The position numbers were made by a program, and so were the translations under genes. The notes beneath the pieces were generated by a model. That model saw only the letters and a program-made list of their open reading frames with translations. It had not been told where the DNA came from and did no database searches. From Streptomyces nojiriensis (lineage in GTDB: Bacteria; Actinomycetota; Actinomycetes; Streptomycetales; Streptomycetaceae), in NCBI RefSeq assembly GCF_017639205.1, contig NZ_CP071139.1:1612001-1676000 (forward strand): 64,000 nucleotides of DNA. Direction: 5' to 3'. Positions 1 to 8,242 of this stretch are shown here, piece by piece (the first letter of the stretch is position 1; each line of letters starts with the position of its first letter).

Positions 1-674
1 ACGACCATGTTGAAGACGCCGGGCGGCAGGTCGGCCTCGGCGATCGCCTCGGCGAGCAGCCGGGCGTGCAGCGGGGTGATCTCGCTCGGCTTGTGCACCA
101 CCGTGCAGCCGGCCGCGAGCGCGGGGAGGATCTTCTGCACGGTGAGCAGCAGCGGGGTGTTCCACGGGGTGATGCAGGCGGCCACTCCGGCGGCCTCGCG
201 CACGACGAGCGAATGGCCGACGCGCTCCTCGAAGGTGTAGGAGGCGGCGGTCTCGACGCAGTGCGCCGCCATGCCGAGGGAGAGCCCGACATGGGTCTGG
301 CGGGCCATCCGGGCGGGCGCCCCGACCTCGGCGGTGATGGTCTCGGCGAAGCGGTCGGCCCGGACCTCCATGGCTTCGACGACCCGGCGCAGCAGCGCCG
401 TGCGTTCGCGCACCGGGGTGGCGGCCCAGCGCGGGAAGGCGGCCGCGGCGGCGCGCGCGGCGAGGTCGGCGTCCCGGGCGGTGCCCGCGGGCACGGTGGC
501 CAGGGCGCGCTCGGTGGCGGGGTCGGTGACGACCAGGCGGCCGTCGGCGTCGGAGGCGGTCCAGGCGCCGCCGATCCACTGGTCGGTGTAACGGGGCGGC
601 AGGAGGGCCGTGTCGGGCTCGGCCCCGGCGGGTCTGGAGTCCTGTGGCTCGGTCGGCACGGTCAGCACGGTCAC
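1..674 (-). CDS. Aldehyde dehydrogenase family protein, N-terminal part (runs off window)
   Basis: NAD(P)-dependent oxidation of an aldehyde to an acid is the expected reaction; the substrate cannot be read. The minus strand is open from the window edge to 674 and gives about 224 residues. An ITPWNTP stretch (family PWN motif), a KPSEITP stretch (cofactor binding) and LPPGVFNMV, just before the Rossmann turn, are all in normal family order. The catalytic Cys and Glu lie beyond the edge and cannot be checked. An in-frame stop lies at 693-695, so the start must be GTG at 674 or GTG at 668; GAGGA sits about 8 bases before 674. It is co-directional with the SARP gene at 731-1732 and could be read with it. 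Confidence 0.85.
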   Translation of the reverse strand, partial: MTVLTVPTEPQDSRPAGAEPDTALLPPRYTDQWIGGAWTASDADGRLVVTDPATERALATVPAGTARDADLAARAAAAAFPRWAATPVRERTALLRRVVEAMEVRADRFAETITAEVGAPARMARQTHVGLSLGMAAHCVETAASYTFEERVGHSLVVREAAGVAACITPWNTPLLLTVQKILPALAAGCTVVHKPSEITPLHARLLAEAIAEADLPPGVFNMV

Positions 675-730
675 GGTGGGGTCCTCACTCGGTCACGGGA
701 TCACGGGCTCGCTGAACAGCTGGGTCGGTG

Positions 731-1732
731 TCACGCGGTCGCCTGGTCGGCCGCGCGGGCCAGGGCGGCCGCGGCCCGGTTGTCGGGCCTGGCCCGCCGC
801 ACGGGGCGGGCCGCGGCGGTCGTACGGGCGTCAGGGCTCCAGGCGGGGGTCCCGGCCCGGCGGGCCGCCGGCCGCAGCGCGCGGACCGTGGCGGGCGGGG
901 CGCCGGTCACGGCGGACACGGCGGCGGAGGGGGCGAAGGCCCGCGCGGCGGCCGGGATCAGGGTGCCCAGCAGCCGCTGGGTCTCGTGGCCGGGCGCCAC
1001 GGCCAGCTCGTCGCGCATCCGGCGGGCGCACAGCTCGTACCAGCGCCGGACGCAGGCGAGTTCACCGCGCCGGCCGTGGGCGGCCATCAGCGCGCGGTAG
1101 GTCTCCTCGTGGTGGCGGTCGATCTCCAGCGTGCGCTTGCAGATCTCGATCAGCTCCACGAAGTCCTCGCGGGCCTCGGCGTCGGCGCGCAGCACCCCCA
1201 GGGCCCGCAGCGCGAGCGCCCTGAGGTACTCGCGCTGCTCGACGACCCAGTCGGCGCTCTCGCCGCGCAGGAACTCGCCGCCGTAGAGGCCGATCGCCGC
1301 CCGCAGCCGGGTGCGGGCGAGCGGGGTGTCGCCGGCCGCGGCGGCGCGCAGGCCGGTGTGCACCAGTTCCTGGAAGCGGTCGAGGTCGGACCACAGACCG
1401 GTGATGTGCAGGACGTAGCCGAAGTCCCGGTAGACCAGCCGGATCCCGGAGTCGCCGGGGCGGTCGGGGTGGGCGTCGAGCACTCGGCGCAGTGCGTGGG
1501 CGGCGACCTTGAGGGAGCTGCCCGCGGCGGCGTCGGCGCCGGGCCACAGGGATGCGTAGAGCCGGTCGCGGGTGAGCATCTGGCCGCGGTGGACCACGAG
1601 GTACTGGAACAGGCCACGGGCCTTGCCGGCCCGCCAGCGCTGGACGGGGGCGCCGTTGACGGTCAGCTCGAAGTCGCCCAGGAAACGGACCCGTACCGCC
1701 GGTCCCGCCGTCCCGTCCGCTGCGGTGGTCAT
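731..1732 (-). CDS. SARP-family (AfsR/ActII-ORF4 type) transcriptional activator
   Basis: Pathway-type activator of antibiotic gene clusters that binds heptameric direct repeats upstream of target promoters. The 333-residue product has an N-terminal OmpR-like winged helix (about residues 14-100, with RVRFLGDFELTVNG and LTRDRLYASLWPG) followed by a bacterial transcriptional activation domain (about 105-255, with DLDRFQELV and EIDRHHEETYRALM). There is no ATPase or TPR extension, so this is a small SARP rather than a large AfsR. ATG at 1732 is preceded by GGGAGG. It is divergent from the halogenase operon, and the gap carries SARP-like repeats facing both ways, so self-control plus activation of the halogenase operon is the natural inference. 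Confidence 0.9.
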   Translation of the reverse strand: MTTAADGTAGPAVRVRFLGDFELTVNGAPVQRWRAGKARGLFQYLVVHRGQMLTRDRLYASLWPGADAAAGSSLKVAAHALRRVLDAHPDRPGDSGIRLVYRDFGYVLHITGLWSDLDRFQELVHTGLRAAAAGDTPLARTRLRAAIGLYGGEFLRGESADWVVEQREYLRALALRALGVLRADAEAREDFVELIEICKRTLEIDRHHEETYRALMAAHGRRGELACVRRWYELCARRMRDELAVAPGHETQRLLGTLIPAAARAFAPSAAVSAVTGAPPATVRALRPAARRAGTPAWSPDARTTAAARPVRRARPDNRAAAALARAADQATA

Positions 1733-1790
1733 CGCGTCCTCCCGGTGGTTTTCAGCCTGCCGCTCTGCCTGCGAGGAGTGTGTCCGGGGG

Positions 1791-1844
1791 GTCTACAACG
1801 GCCCTACAACGGCCGGATCCGAACGGTGTAGGGCGGTGATAGGG
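1791..1844. promoter_or_regulatory. Divergent pairs of 11-bp-spaced heptamers, candidate SARP operators
   Basis: On the plus strand TGTAGGG (1827-1833) and GATAGGG (1838-1844) are 11 bp apart. On the minus strand TGTAGGG (1808-1802) and TGTAGAC (1797-1791) are also 11 bp apart. Seen on the plus strand, the left pair is the perfect tandem CTACAACGGCC at 1793-1803 and 1804-1814. SARPs are known to bind heptamers repeated every 11 bp just upstream of the -10 box. One pair faces the SARP gene and the other the halogenase. Confidence 0.6.
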
Positions 1845-1906
1845 CGTTTTTCGACACTGATGAGCACGACCACCCGAACCGCCGAATCCGAAATGAGGGC
1901 TGTTTC

Positions 1907-3508
1907 ATGACCAGCAGCGACACCCGGCTTCAGAAGGTCGTCATCCTGGGCGGCGGCACGGCCGGCTGGATGACCGCCGCATACCTCGGAAAGGCGCTGC
2001 AGGGAACGGTCGACATCACCGTGCTCGAAGCGCCGACGATCCCGCGCATCGGTGTCGGCGAGGCCACCGTGCCCAACCTCCAGCGTTCCTTCTTCGACTA
2101 CCTGGGCATCGCCGAGGACGAGTGGATGCGGGAGTGCAACGCGAGCTTCAAGATGGCCGTGCGCTTCGTCAACTGGCGGACCGACGGGCAGGGCGAGTCG
2201 ACGGCCCGCGAGCTGCCGGGCGGCGGTCCGGACCACTTCTACCACCCGTTCGGGCTGCTCCCCGACTACGACCAGACCCCGCTGTCGCACTACTGGTTCA
2301 AGCGCAAGTACGAGGGCCGCACCGCCGAGCCGTTCGACTACGCCTGCTTCCGCGAGCCCCCGGTGATGGACGCGATGAAGGCCCCGCGCTGGCTCGACGG
2401 CCGGCCGGCCACCCGGTACGCCTGGCACTTCGACGCCCAGCTGGTGGCCGACTTCCTGCGCCGGTTCAGCACGGAGAAGCAGGGCGTGAACCACGTACAG
2501 GACGAGATGGTGCGGGTCGAGCAGGACGAGCGCGGCTACGTGACCACGCTGCACACCAAGGGCGGACTGGCCCTGGACGCGGACCTGTTCGTGGACTGCT
2601 CGGGCTTCCGCGGCCTGCTGATCAACCAGGCGATGGAAGAGCCCTTCATCGACATGAGCGACCACCTGCTGTGCGACAGCGCGGTGGCGACGGCCGTCCC
2701 GCACGACGACGAGACGAACGGTGTGGAGCCGTACACCTCGGCCATCGCCATGTCGTCCGGCTGGGCCTGGAAGATCCCCATGCTGGGACGCTTCGGCACC
2801 GGCTACGTGTACTCCAGCAAGTTCACCGACCAGGACACCGCCACCCGCGAGTTCGCGGACATGTGGGGCCTGGACGTGGAGGAGACGAAGTTCAACCACA
2901 TCCGCTTCCGCGTCGGCCGCAACCGCCGCGCGTGGGTGAAGAACGTCGTCAGCATCGGCCTGTCCTCCTGCTTCCTGGAGCCGCTGGAGTCGACCGGCAT
3001 CTACTTCATCACCGCCGCGATCTACCAGCTGGCCAAGCACTTCCCGGACAAGACGTTCAACGACGGCCTGATCGACAGCTTCAACCACGAGATCGAGGTG
3101 ATGTTCGACGACACCCGCGACTTCATCCAGGCGCACTTCTTCTACGCGCCGCGCAACGACACGCCGTTCTGGCAGGCCAACAAGAAGCTGACCCTCCCCG
3201 ACAACATCCAGCAGAAGATCTCCGCCTACAAGGCCGGCCTGCCCATCAACTCGCCGATCACCGACGAGTCGACGTACTACGGAAACTTCGAGGCCGAGTT
3301 CCGCAACTTCTGGACCAACGGCAGCTACTACTGCATCTTCGCGGGCCTCGGCCTGGAGCCGGACGCCCCGCTGCCCTCCCTGGCGCACCGCCCGGACTCG
3401 GTGGCCGGTGCCGAACCCCTCTTCGACACGGTCAAGCGCCAGCAGCAGAACCTGCTGGAGACGCTGCCCAGCGCCTACGACTACCTGCGCCGGCTGCACG
3501 GCGCGTAA
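1907..3508 (+). CDS. FAD-dependent tryptophan-type halogenase
   Basis: Uses FADH2, O2 and chloride or bromide to halogenate an aromatic substrate, usually tryptophan, an indole or a pyrrole. The length of 533 residues matches PrnA/RebH. Visible features are the FAD-binding GGGTAGW (15-21), the family Lys in [10 protein letters not shown] (Lys82, equivalent to PrnA Lys79), the halogenase signature WAWKIP (286-291), and EPLESTG with Glu361/Ser362, equivalent to the PrnA active-site Glu346/Ser347. All catalytic residues are therefore present. ATG at 1907 has GAGGG upstream. It is first in an operon with a flavin reductase and a transporter, and probably SARP-activated. Regiochemistry and the true substrate cannot be read from the sequence. 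Confidence 0.93.
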   Translation: MTSSDTRLQKVVILGGGTAGWMTAAYLGKALQGTVDITVLEAPTIPRIGVGEATVPNLQRSFFDYLGIAEDEWMRECNASFKMAVRFVNWRTDGQGESTARELPGGGPDHFYHPFGLLPDYDQTPLSHYWFKRKYEGRTAEPFDYACFREPPVMDAMKAPRWLDGRPATRYAWHFDAQLVADFLRRFSTEKQGVNHVQDEMVRVEQDERGYVTTLHTKGGLALDADLFVDCSGFRGLLINQAMEEPFIDMSDHLLCDSAVATAVPHDDETNGVEPYTSAIAMSSGWAWKIPMLGRFGTGYVYSSKFTDQDTATREFADMWGLDVEETKFNHIRFRVGRNRRAWVKNVVSIGLSSCFLEPLESTGIYFITAAIYQLAKHFPDKTFNDGLIDSFNHEIEVMFDDTRDFIQAHFFYAPRNDTPFWQANKKLTLPDNIQQKISAYKAGLPINSPITDESTYYGNFEAEFRNFWTNGSYYCIFAGLGLEPDAPLPSLAHRPDSVAGAEPLFDTVKRQQQNLLETLPSAYDYLRRLHGA

Positions 3509-3524
3509 GGCCCACCGCTCCCAC

Positions 3525-3561
3525 GGCCCGGCAGTACGGCTCTCCCGCCGGCTGCCGGGCC
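3525..3561 (+). other. Intercistronic hairpin between halogenase and flavin reductase
   Basis: Perfect 10-bp arms GGCCCGGCAG (3525-3534) and CTGCCGGGCC (3552-3561) enclose a 17-base loop, 31 bases before the reductase start. There is no T run. It could slow RNA decay or reduce read-through into the downstream genes. Confidence 0.45.
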
Positions 3562-3592
3562 GCAGTTGCTTCAGCCACCTCAGGAGTCAGAC

Positions 3593-4225
3593 ATGCCCCA
3601 CCGCTCCGTGCCCCATCCCACCGCACCGGACGAGTCGGCCGGGAGCCGGCCGGCGGACCTCCGTCCCTTCATGGCCGCCTTCCCCACCGGGGTCTCCGTC
3701 GTCACCACCCTGGACTCCGATTCCGTGCCGCACGGCCTGACCTGCACCTCCCTCGCGAGCGTCGCCCTCGAACCGGCGACGCTCGTGGTGTGCATACGGG
3801 CGGCGAGCCCGACCCTCGCGGTCCTGCTCGCCGAGGGCCACTTCGCCCTCAACCTGCTGCACGAGCGGGCCCGCGGCACCTCGGACCTGTTCGCCTCCGG
3901 CGCGCCCGACCGCTTCGACCGCGTCGAGTGGCGGCTGCCACTGGGCGCGGGCGGACCCCACCTGACGGCAGACGCGCACGCGGTCGCGGACTGCGCCGTG
4001 GTCAGAACCGTCGGCTTCGGGGACCACACGGCCGTCTTCGCCGAGGTCCGGCGCGTGACCGTACGGGAGGACCGGGACCCCCTGCTCTACGGGCTGCGCC
4101 GGTACGCCCCGTGGTCCGCGGCGGCCGCGGCCCCGCAACCGGCCGCACCGGCCGCCCCGCACCGCGACCTGCCCGCCGCCCTGCGACCCGCCGCGCCCGA
4201 AGGAGGCACCCGTGTCGTCCGCTGA
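3593..4225 (+). CDS. Flavin reductase (HpaC/ActVB-like FMN-binding split-barrel)
   Basis: Likely supplies reduced flavin to the halogenase from NAD(P)H. The 210-residue product has the flavin reductase-like fold from about residue 20: FMAAFPTGVSVVTT, GLTCTSLASVALEP (the conserved T/S-rich flavin loop) and FALNLLHERARGTSDLFA. The last 35 residues are Ala/Pro rich and lie outside the fold. ATG at 3593 is chosen because CAGGAG lies 6 bases upstream; a longer open frame begins at 3566 but lacks such a site. Its end overlaps the next gene by 14 bases. The position directly after the halogenase makes a two-component partnership likely. Confidence 0.9.
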   Translation: MPHRSVPHPTAPDESAGSRPADLRPFMAAFPTGVSVVTTLDSDSVPHGLTCTSLASVALEPATLVVCIRAASPTLAVLLAEGHFALNLLHERARGTSDLFASGAPDRFDRVEWRLPLGAGGPHLTADAHAVADCAVVRTVGFGDHTAVFAEVRRVTVREDRDPLLYGLRRYAPWSAAAAAPQPAAPAAPHRDLPAALRPAAPEGGTRVVR

Positions 4226-5492
4226 CCCCCTGCCCGCCCTCCTGGTCGCCGTGCCCGTGGTGATCCTCGCCTGCCAGGCGGGGGCTGCCGTCTGCCGCCG
4301 GTTCGGCCAGCCCCCGGTGGTGGGCGAGATCGCCACCGGCATCCTGCTGGGCCCCTCGCTGCTGGGCTGGCTCTGGCCGCAGGCGCAGCACGCGCTCTTC
4401 CCGCCGACCGTGCTGCCGTACACCTCGGTGCTCGGTCAGCTCGGGCTGCTCGCCTTCATGTTCCTGGTCGGCCTGGAGCTGGACCTGAAGAGCCTGCGCG
4501 GTCACACCCGCGTCGCGGTGGCGGTGAGCCAGGCGGGCATGCTGCTGCCGCTGGCCCTGGGCGCACTGCTCGCCCTCGCGATGTACGGCGGGTTCGCCCC
4601 CGACGGGGTCGGCCGGATGCCGTTCACCCTGTTCATGGCCGTGGCGATGAGCATCACCGCGTTCCCGGTCCTCGCCCGGATCCTCATCGACCGGGGCCTG
4701 TACGGGACTCCGCTCGGGGCGCTCGCCATGGCCTGCGCGGCCGTGGACGACGTCGTCGCGTGGTGCCTGCTGGCCCTGGTGGTGGCCCTCTCCACGGCCG
4801 GGTCCCCGATGGAGGCGGCCACCACGGCCGGCCTCGCCGTGGCGTTCACGCTGGTGATGCTGTACGCGGTGAGACCGCTGCTGGCCCGCTGGTCGGCCCG
4901 CGCCGACCGGTCCGGCGACGCGGCGGTGCTGGTGGCGCTCTTCAGCGGGCTGAGCCTGTCCGCGCTGGCCACGGACCTGATCGGCGTGCACGCGCTGTTC
5001 GGGGCGTTCCTGTTCGGGGTGGTCACCCCGCGCACCGGGCAGCGCATCGAGGCCTCGGCGGCCCGGCTGCGCGCGTTCACGGTTCCCGTGCTGCTGCCGC
5101 TGTTCTTCGTGCACACGGGGCTGCGTACGGACGTCGGGGGCCTGACGGGCGCGCCCGAGCTGTGGCTGTGGACGGCCGCGATCCTTTTCGTCGCCTTCCT
5201 CGGCAAGTGGGGCGGCGCGGCGGGTGCGGCGCGCGCGTGCGGAAGACCGTGGCGGGAGGCCCTGTCGATCGGCGCCCTGATGAACTGCCGGGGGCTGACC
5301 GAGCTGGTGGTGCTCAACGTCGGTCTGGAACTCGGCGTCATCGGGCCGCAGCTGTTCACCATGCTGGTGCTGATGGCCCTGGTGACGACGGCGATCACCA
5401 GCCCGGCCCTGACCCGGCTGCGCGCCGGGAAGGGGGTGAGCCGCAGGGCCCCGGTGCAGGCCGAGCCAGAGAACGCCCTCTCCGGACCCTGA
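4212..5492 (+). CDS. CPA2-type cation/proton antiporter, possible exporter of the halogenase locus
   Basis: Integral membrane antiporter of the KefB/NapA type, 426 residues with about 12 membrane segments. Typical features are PPVVGEIATGILLGPSLLG near residue 35, FLVGLELDLK near 90, the SITAFPVLARIL stretch and the buried acidic pair in AVDDVVAW near 180. No C-terminal NAD-binding TrkA domain is present. GTG at 4212 has AAGGAGG just upstream and lies inside the end of the flavin reductase gene, so translation is probably coupled. Antiporters of this type recur in antibiotic clusters, where they may export product or balance ions; which one applies here is inference. Confidence 0.85.
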   Translation: MSSADPLPALLVAVPVVILACQAGAAVCRRFGQPPVVGEIATGILLGPSLLGWLWPQAQHALFPPTVLPYTSVLGQLGLLAFMFLVGLELDLKSLRGHTRVAVAVSQAGMLLPLALGALLALAMYGGFAPDGVGRMPFTLFMAVAMSITAFPVLARILIDRGLYGTPLGALAMACAAVDDVVAWCLLALVVALSTAGSPMEAATTAGLAVAFTLVMLYAVRPLLARWSARADRSGDAAVLVALFSGLSLSALATDLIGVHALFGAFLFGVVTPRTGQRIEASAARLRAFTVPVLLPLFFVHTGLRTDVGGLTGAPELWLWTAAILFVAFLGKWGGAAGAARACGRPWREALSIGALMNCRGLTELVVLNVGLELGVIGPQLFTMLVLMALVTTAITSPALTRLRAGKGVSRRAPVQAEPENALSGP

Positions 5493-5523
5493 CGGGCGGA
5501 CCGGTCCCGGAGGGTGCCCGCCC

Positions 5524-5542
5524 ACAGCCGCACCGCGGCTGT
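5524..5542. terminator. Hairpin between convergent genes
   Basis: Perfect inverted repeat ACAGCCGC-ACC-GCGGCTGT in the 50-base gap between the antiporter (ends 5492) and the stress protein gene (stop at 5543). Suitable as a bidirectional terminator; no T tract. Confidence 0.45.
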
Positions 5543-5968
5543 TCAGGCGCCCTCCGGCCCGGTCGGTACGCACAGCACCGGGATCGGCGACAGGTGCAGG
5601 AGCTTGTGCGGGGTGGAGCCGAGCAGCGCTCCGCGCATCGGGCTGTCGCCCCAGCTCCCGACGATGATGACGCGGGCCCGGTGGCGCTCGGCGGCCTCCA
5701 GCAGGGCCTGCGCGGGTTTCTCGTCGGCCACCTCGACCGTGGAGGGGACCCCGGCCGCGTCGGCCGCCTCGACGGCGTGCGCCAGCGCGTTGCGGCCCGC
5801 CTGGCGGACGGCTTCGCGGTGGGCACGGGACTCCTCGCCGGTGGGGCCCGGGGCGGCCGCGCCGTAGACGAGGACGAGGGGCTCACCGAAGGCGGTGGCC
5901 ACCTCCAGCGCCACCTGCAGGGCCCGTTCCGCGCCGGGAGATTCGTCGTATCCGAGGACCACGGACAT
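5543..5968 (-). CDS. Universal stress protein (UspA family)
   Basis: Small cytoplasmic nucleotide-binding stress protein of 141 residues, one Usp domain. It opens with SVVLGYDESPGAERAL (ATP-site Asp) and ends with the glycine-rich phosphate loop VGSWGDSPMRGALLGS followed by HLSPIPVLCVP, close to the G-x2-G-x9-G-S/T pattern of ATP-binding Usp proteins. ATG at 5968 has AGGGAG upstream. It is co-directional with the permease gene behind it, with a 27-base gap, so the two may be one transcript. Confidence 0.9.
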   Translation of the reverse strand: MSVVLGYDESPGAERALQVALEVATAFGEPLVLVYGAAAPGPTGEESRAHREAVRQAGRNALAHAVEAADAAGVPSTVEVADEKPAQALLEAAERHRARVIIVGSWGDSPMRGALLGSTPHKLLHLSPIPVLCVPTGPEGA

Positions 5969-5995
5969 CGGGGGCTCCCTAGGGGGGTCTTGTCG

Positions 5996-7516
5996 CTAGT
6001 TCTTCCCGGCGTGGACGAGTTCCGGGTCGACGACGCCGGGGCGCTCCTGCCAGAACCTGCCGTCCCGTACCCGCCAGAAGCACATGACGGCCACGCCGAC
6101 GAGCGCGATGCCGATCCCGATGATCAGCGGTGGGCCGAGCCCGAACCAGGAGACTCCGCTGGCGGAGTTCTCCGGGTTGGACATGTCGCCGATCGACTCC
6201 ACCAGCAGCCAGGCCAGCAGGCCGGCGCCGACCACCGGGCCGAGGCCGATCAGGAAGAAGTTGTGCGGGTTCTCGAACAGGTGGCGGCGGTAGTAGATGG
6301 CGCAGGCCAGGCCGGTGAGCGCGTAGTAGAAGGCGATGAGCAGGGAGAGCGCGGTGAGCGAGTCCAGGAGGGCGTTCTCGCTGATCTGGTTGACGATCAG
6401 GTACCAGCCGATGGCGATGCCGGCCACCCACCACGTGCTCACGTCCGGGGTGCGGAACCTCGGGTGGATGTGTGAGAGCCCGTGCGGCAGCGCGTGCCGG
6501 CGGGCCATGGACAGGGCGGTGCGGGAGGCGGGGATGATCGTGGTCTGGGTGGAGGCGAGCGCCGAGGTGCAGACGGCGAGGAGCACCACCCAGTCCCAGC
6601 CGCCCATGACCTCGTGGGCGAGGACCGCGAAGATGGCCTCCTCCTCGCCCGCGTTCTCGGCGAGGTAGACGGTGCCCGCGTAGGCGACGACCGCGAAGCC
6701 CACGGACAGGTAGGTGACCAGGAGGATCACGGTCGACCAGAGGCCCGCCTTGCCGGGCGCGGTGGCGGAGTTCTCCACTTCCTCGGTGAGGTTGACCGCG
6801 GACTCCCAGCCCCAGTACATGAACACGCCGAGCAGCAGCCCGCCGGTGAGCGCGGCGCCGCCGGCACCGAAGGGGTTGAGCCAGGTGAGGGAGGGTTCGA
6901 TCGATTCCAGGGTGCTGGTGTCGGCGTAGACCCGGTAGATGGCGACCACGGCGAAGGCCAGCAGGAAGAAGACCTGGGCGAGGATGAGGATGTCCTGGAG
7001 GTGGGCCGAGAGCTCGGTGCCGATGACGCAGATGCCGGTCATGGCGAGGATCACCGCGACGGTGAGGCCCTGCCGGATCCAGGCGTTGGCGGCCCAGCTG
7101 TCGAGTCCGAAGGCGAGCAGGCCGAAGTTCACGGCGACGTCCGCGAGTGAGCCGATGACGAGGACGCCGGTCATGGCGATGGCCCAGCCACCGAGCCAGC
7201 CGGCCCACGGGCCCATGGCCCGCGTGACCCACGAGAAGGTCGTCCCGCAGTCCTGGTCCACCTTGTTGAGGTAGTAGAAGGCGGCGGCGATCAGCAGCAT
7301 CGGGACGAAGGAGGCCAGCATCACGCCCGGCGCGTAGATCCCGACCAGCGCGACGATCGGCCCGAGGACGGCGGCCAGGGAGTAGGCGGGCGAGGTGGAG
7401 TTCAGACCGATGACGAGCGCGTCGAGGAAGCCGATCGCGTTGGCCTTGAGCCTCGCGTCCTTGCCCTCCGGTCCGGCGCCCGCATCGCCGTCGTCCATGT
7501 ACGAGTCGTGACCCAT
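5996..7516 (-). CDS. APC-superfamily amino-acid permease
   Basis: Inner-membrane amino acid or polyamine transporter of 506 residues with about 12 membrane helices. The first helix region carries ALVIGLNSTSPAYSLAAVLG and a later one the conserved GTTFSWVTRAMGPWAGWLGGW, both typical of the APC family. The C-terminal end is hydrophilic (VRDGRFWQERPGV). Two ATG starts are possible, 7516 and 7498; neither has a clear ribosome site, and the longer one is given. It lies upstream of the stress protein in the same direction. The substrate cannot be predicted. Confidence 0.88.
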   Translation of the reverse strand: MGHDSYMDDGDAGAGPEGKDARLKANAIGFLDALVIGLNSTSPAYSLAAVLGPIVALVGIYAPGVMLASFVPMLLIAAAFYYLNKVDQDCGTTFSWVTRAMGPWAGWLGGWAIAMTGVLVIGSLADVAVNFGLLAFGLDSWAANAWIRQGLTVAVILAMTGICVIGTELSAHLQDILILAQVFFLLAFAVVAIYRVYADTSTLESIEPSLTWLNPFGAGGAALTGGLLLGVFMYWGWESAVNLTEEVENSATAPGKAGLWSTVILLVTYLSVGFAVVAYAGTVYLAENAGEEEAIFAVLAHEVMGGWDWVVLLAVCTSALASTQTTIIPASRTALSMARRHALPHGLSHIHPRFRTPDVSTWWVAGIAIGWYLIVNQISENALLDSLTALSLLIAFYYALTGLACAIYYRRHLFENPHNFFLIGLGPVVGAGLLAWLLVESIGDMSNPENSASGVSWFGLGPPLIIGIGIALVGVAVMCFWRVRDGRFWQERPGVVDPELVHAGKN

Positions 7517-7579
7517 GTACGAATGGTCACGCAGACGGCACCGCCGCGCGAGGCGGGGCGGTGCCGGTCGGAGCGCCGG

Positions 7580-8173
7580 TCAGGGGCGGGTGTTCCAGCC
7601 CGCGATCACCGGGAGGCCGTGCTCCGTGGAGAGCACGCTGACGGTGCCGGTGCGCAGCAGGAACAGGCGGCCGTGCTCGGGCTCCAGCCGCAGGTAGCGG
7701 GCGGTGAGGACGCGCAGGAAGTGGCCGTGGGCGACGAATACCACGTCGCCGCCGTCCGCGCGGAGCACGGGGGCGACGCGGGCCAGGGCCCGGTCGGCGC
7801 GGGCACCCACCTGGGCGGCGCTCTCGCCCGGATGGTCGGTGTCGCCGGGCGGCACACCGTGGGTCCACAGGGACCAGTCCGGCGTGGTCGTGCGGATCTC
7901 CGCGGTGGTGATTCCCTCGTAGCCGCCGTAGTCCCATTCGTACAGGTCGGGGTCGGGTTCGCCGCCGGTGAGCCCGGCGAGCTCGGCGGTGGCGACGGCC
8001 CGGCGCAGCGGGCTGGTCAGCACCAGGGCCGGCGGCCGGTCCCGGAAGAAGGGGGCCAGCGAGATGGCCTCCTCGACGCCGCGCGCGGTCAGCGGGAGGT
8101 CGGTGCGTCCCGTGTGGCGCCCGTTCGCGCTCCAGGCGGTCTCGCCGTGCCTCACCAGCAACAGGTCACTCAT
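7580..8173 (-). CDS. Histidine phosphatase family protein (phosphoglycerate mutase-like)
   Basis: Phosphoryl transfer enzyme of 197 residues. The catalytic LLLVRHGETAWS (RHG with nucleophilic His) is at residues 4-15, and the second conserved His is in VVFVAHGHFLRVL near 150. Length and order match the SixA/GpmB-like branch; the substrate is unknown. ATG at 8173 places MSDLLLVRHGE directly at the N-terminus and has AAGG 8 bases upstream; an in-frame ATG at 8215 would add 14 residues unlike the family. Divergent from the DUF1275 gene. Confidence 0.9.
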   Translation of the reverse strand: MSDLLLVRHGETAWSANGRHTGRTDLPLTARGVEEAISLAPFFRDRPPALVLTSPLRRAVATAELAGLTGGEPDPDLYEWDYGGYEGITTAEIRTTTPDWSLWTHGVPPGDTDHPGESAAQVGARADRALARVAPVLRADGGDVVFVAHGHFLRVLTARYLRLEPEHGRLFLLRTGTVSVLSTEHGLPVIAGWNTRP

Positions 8174-8242
8174 CCTTGGGACCTTATGCCTTCCGGCATG
8201 TCGGCGCCGGAGCACCCCGGGGGCGTGTCACTGTCGGGCGTG

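Noticed and set aside
66..1100. Long plus-strand open frame of low complexity (344 aa) opposite the aldehyde dehydrogenase and SARP
   Set aside because: Ala/Gly/Arg-rich shadow of the real minus-strand genes, with no family character and no ribosome site.
1793..3499. 568-residue minus-strand frame opposite the halogenase
   Set aside because: Antisense shadow of a strongly recognised gene; no conserved domain is visible.
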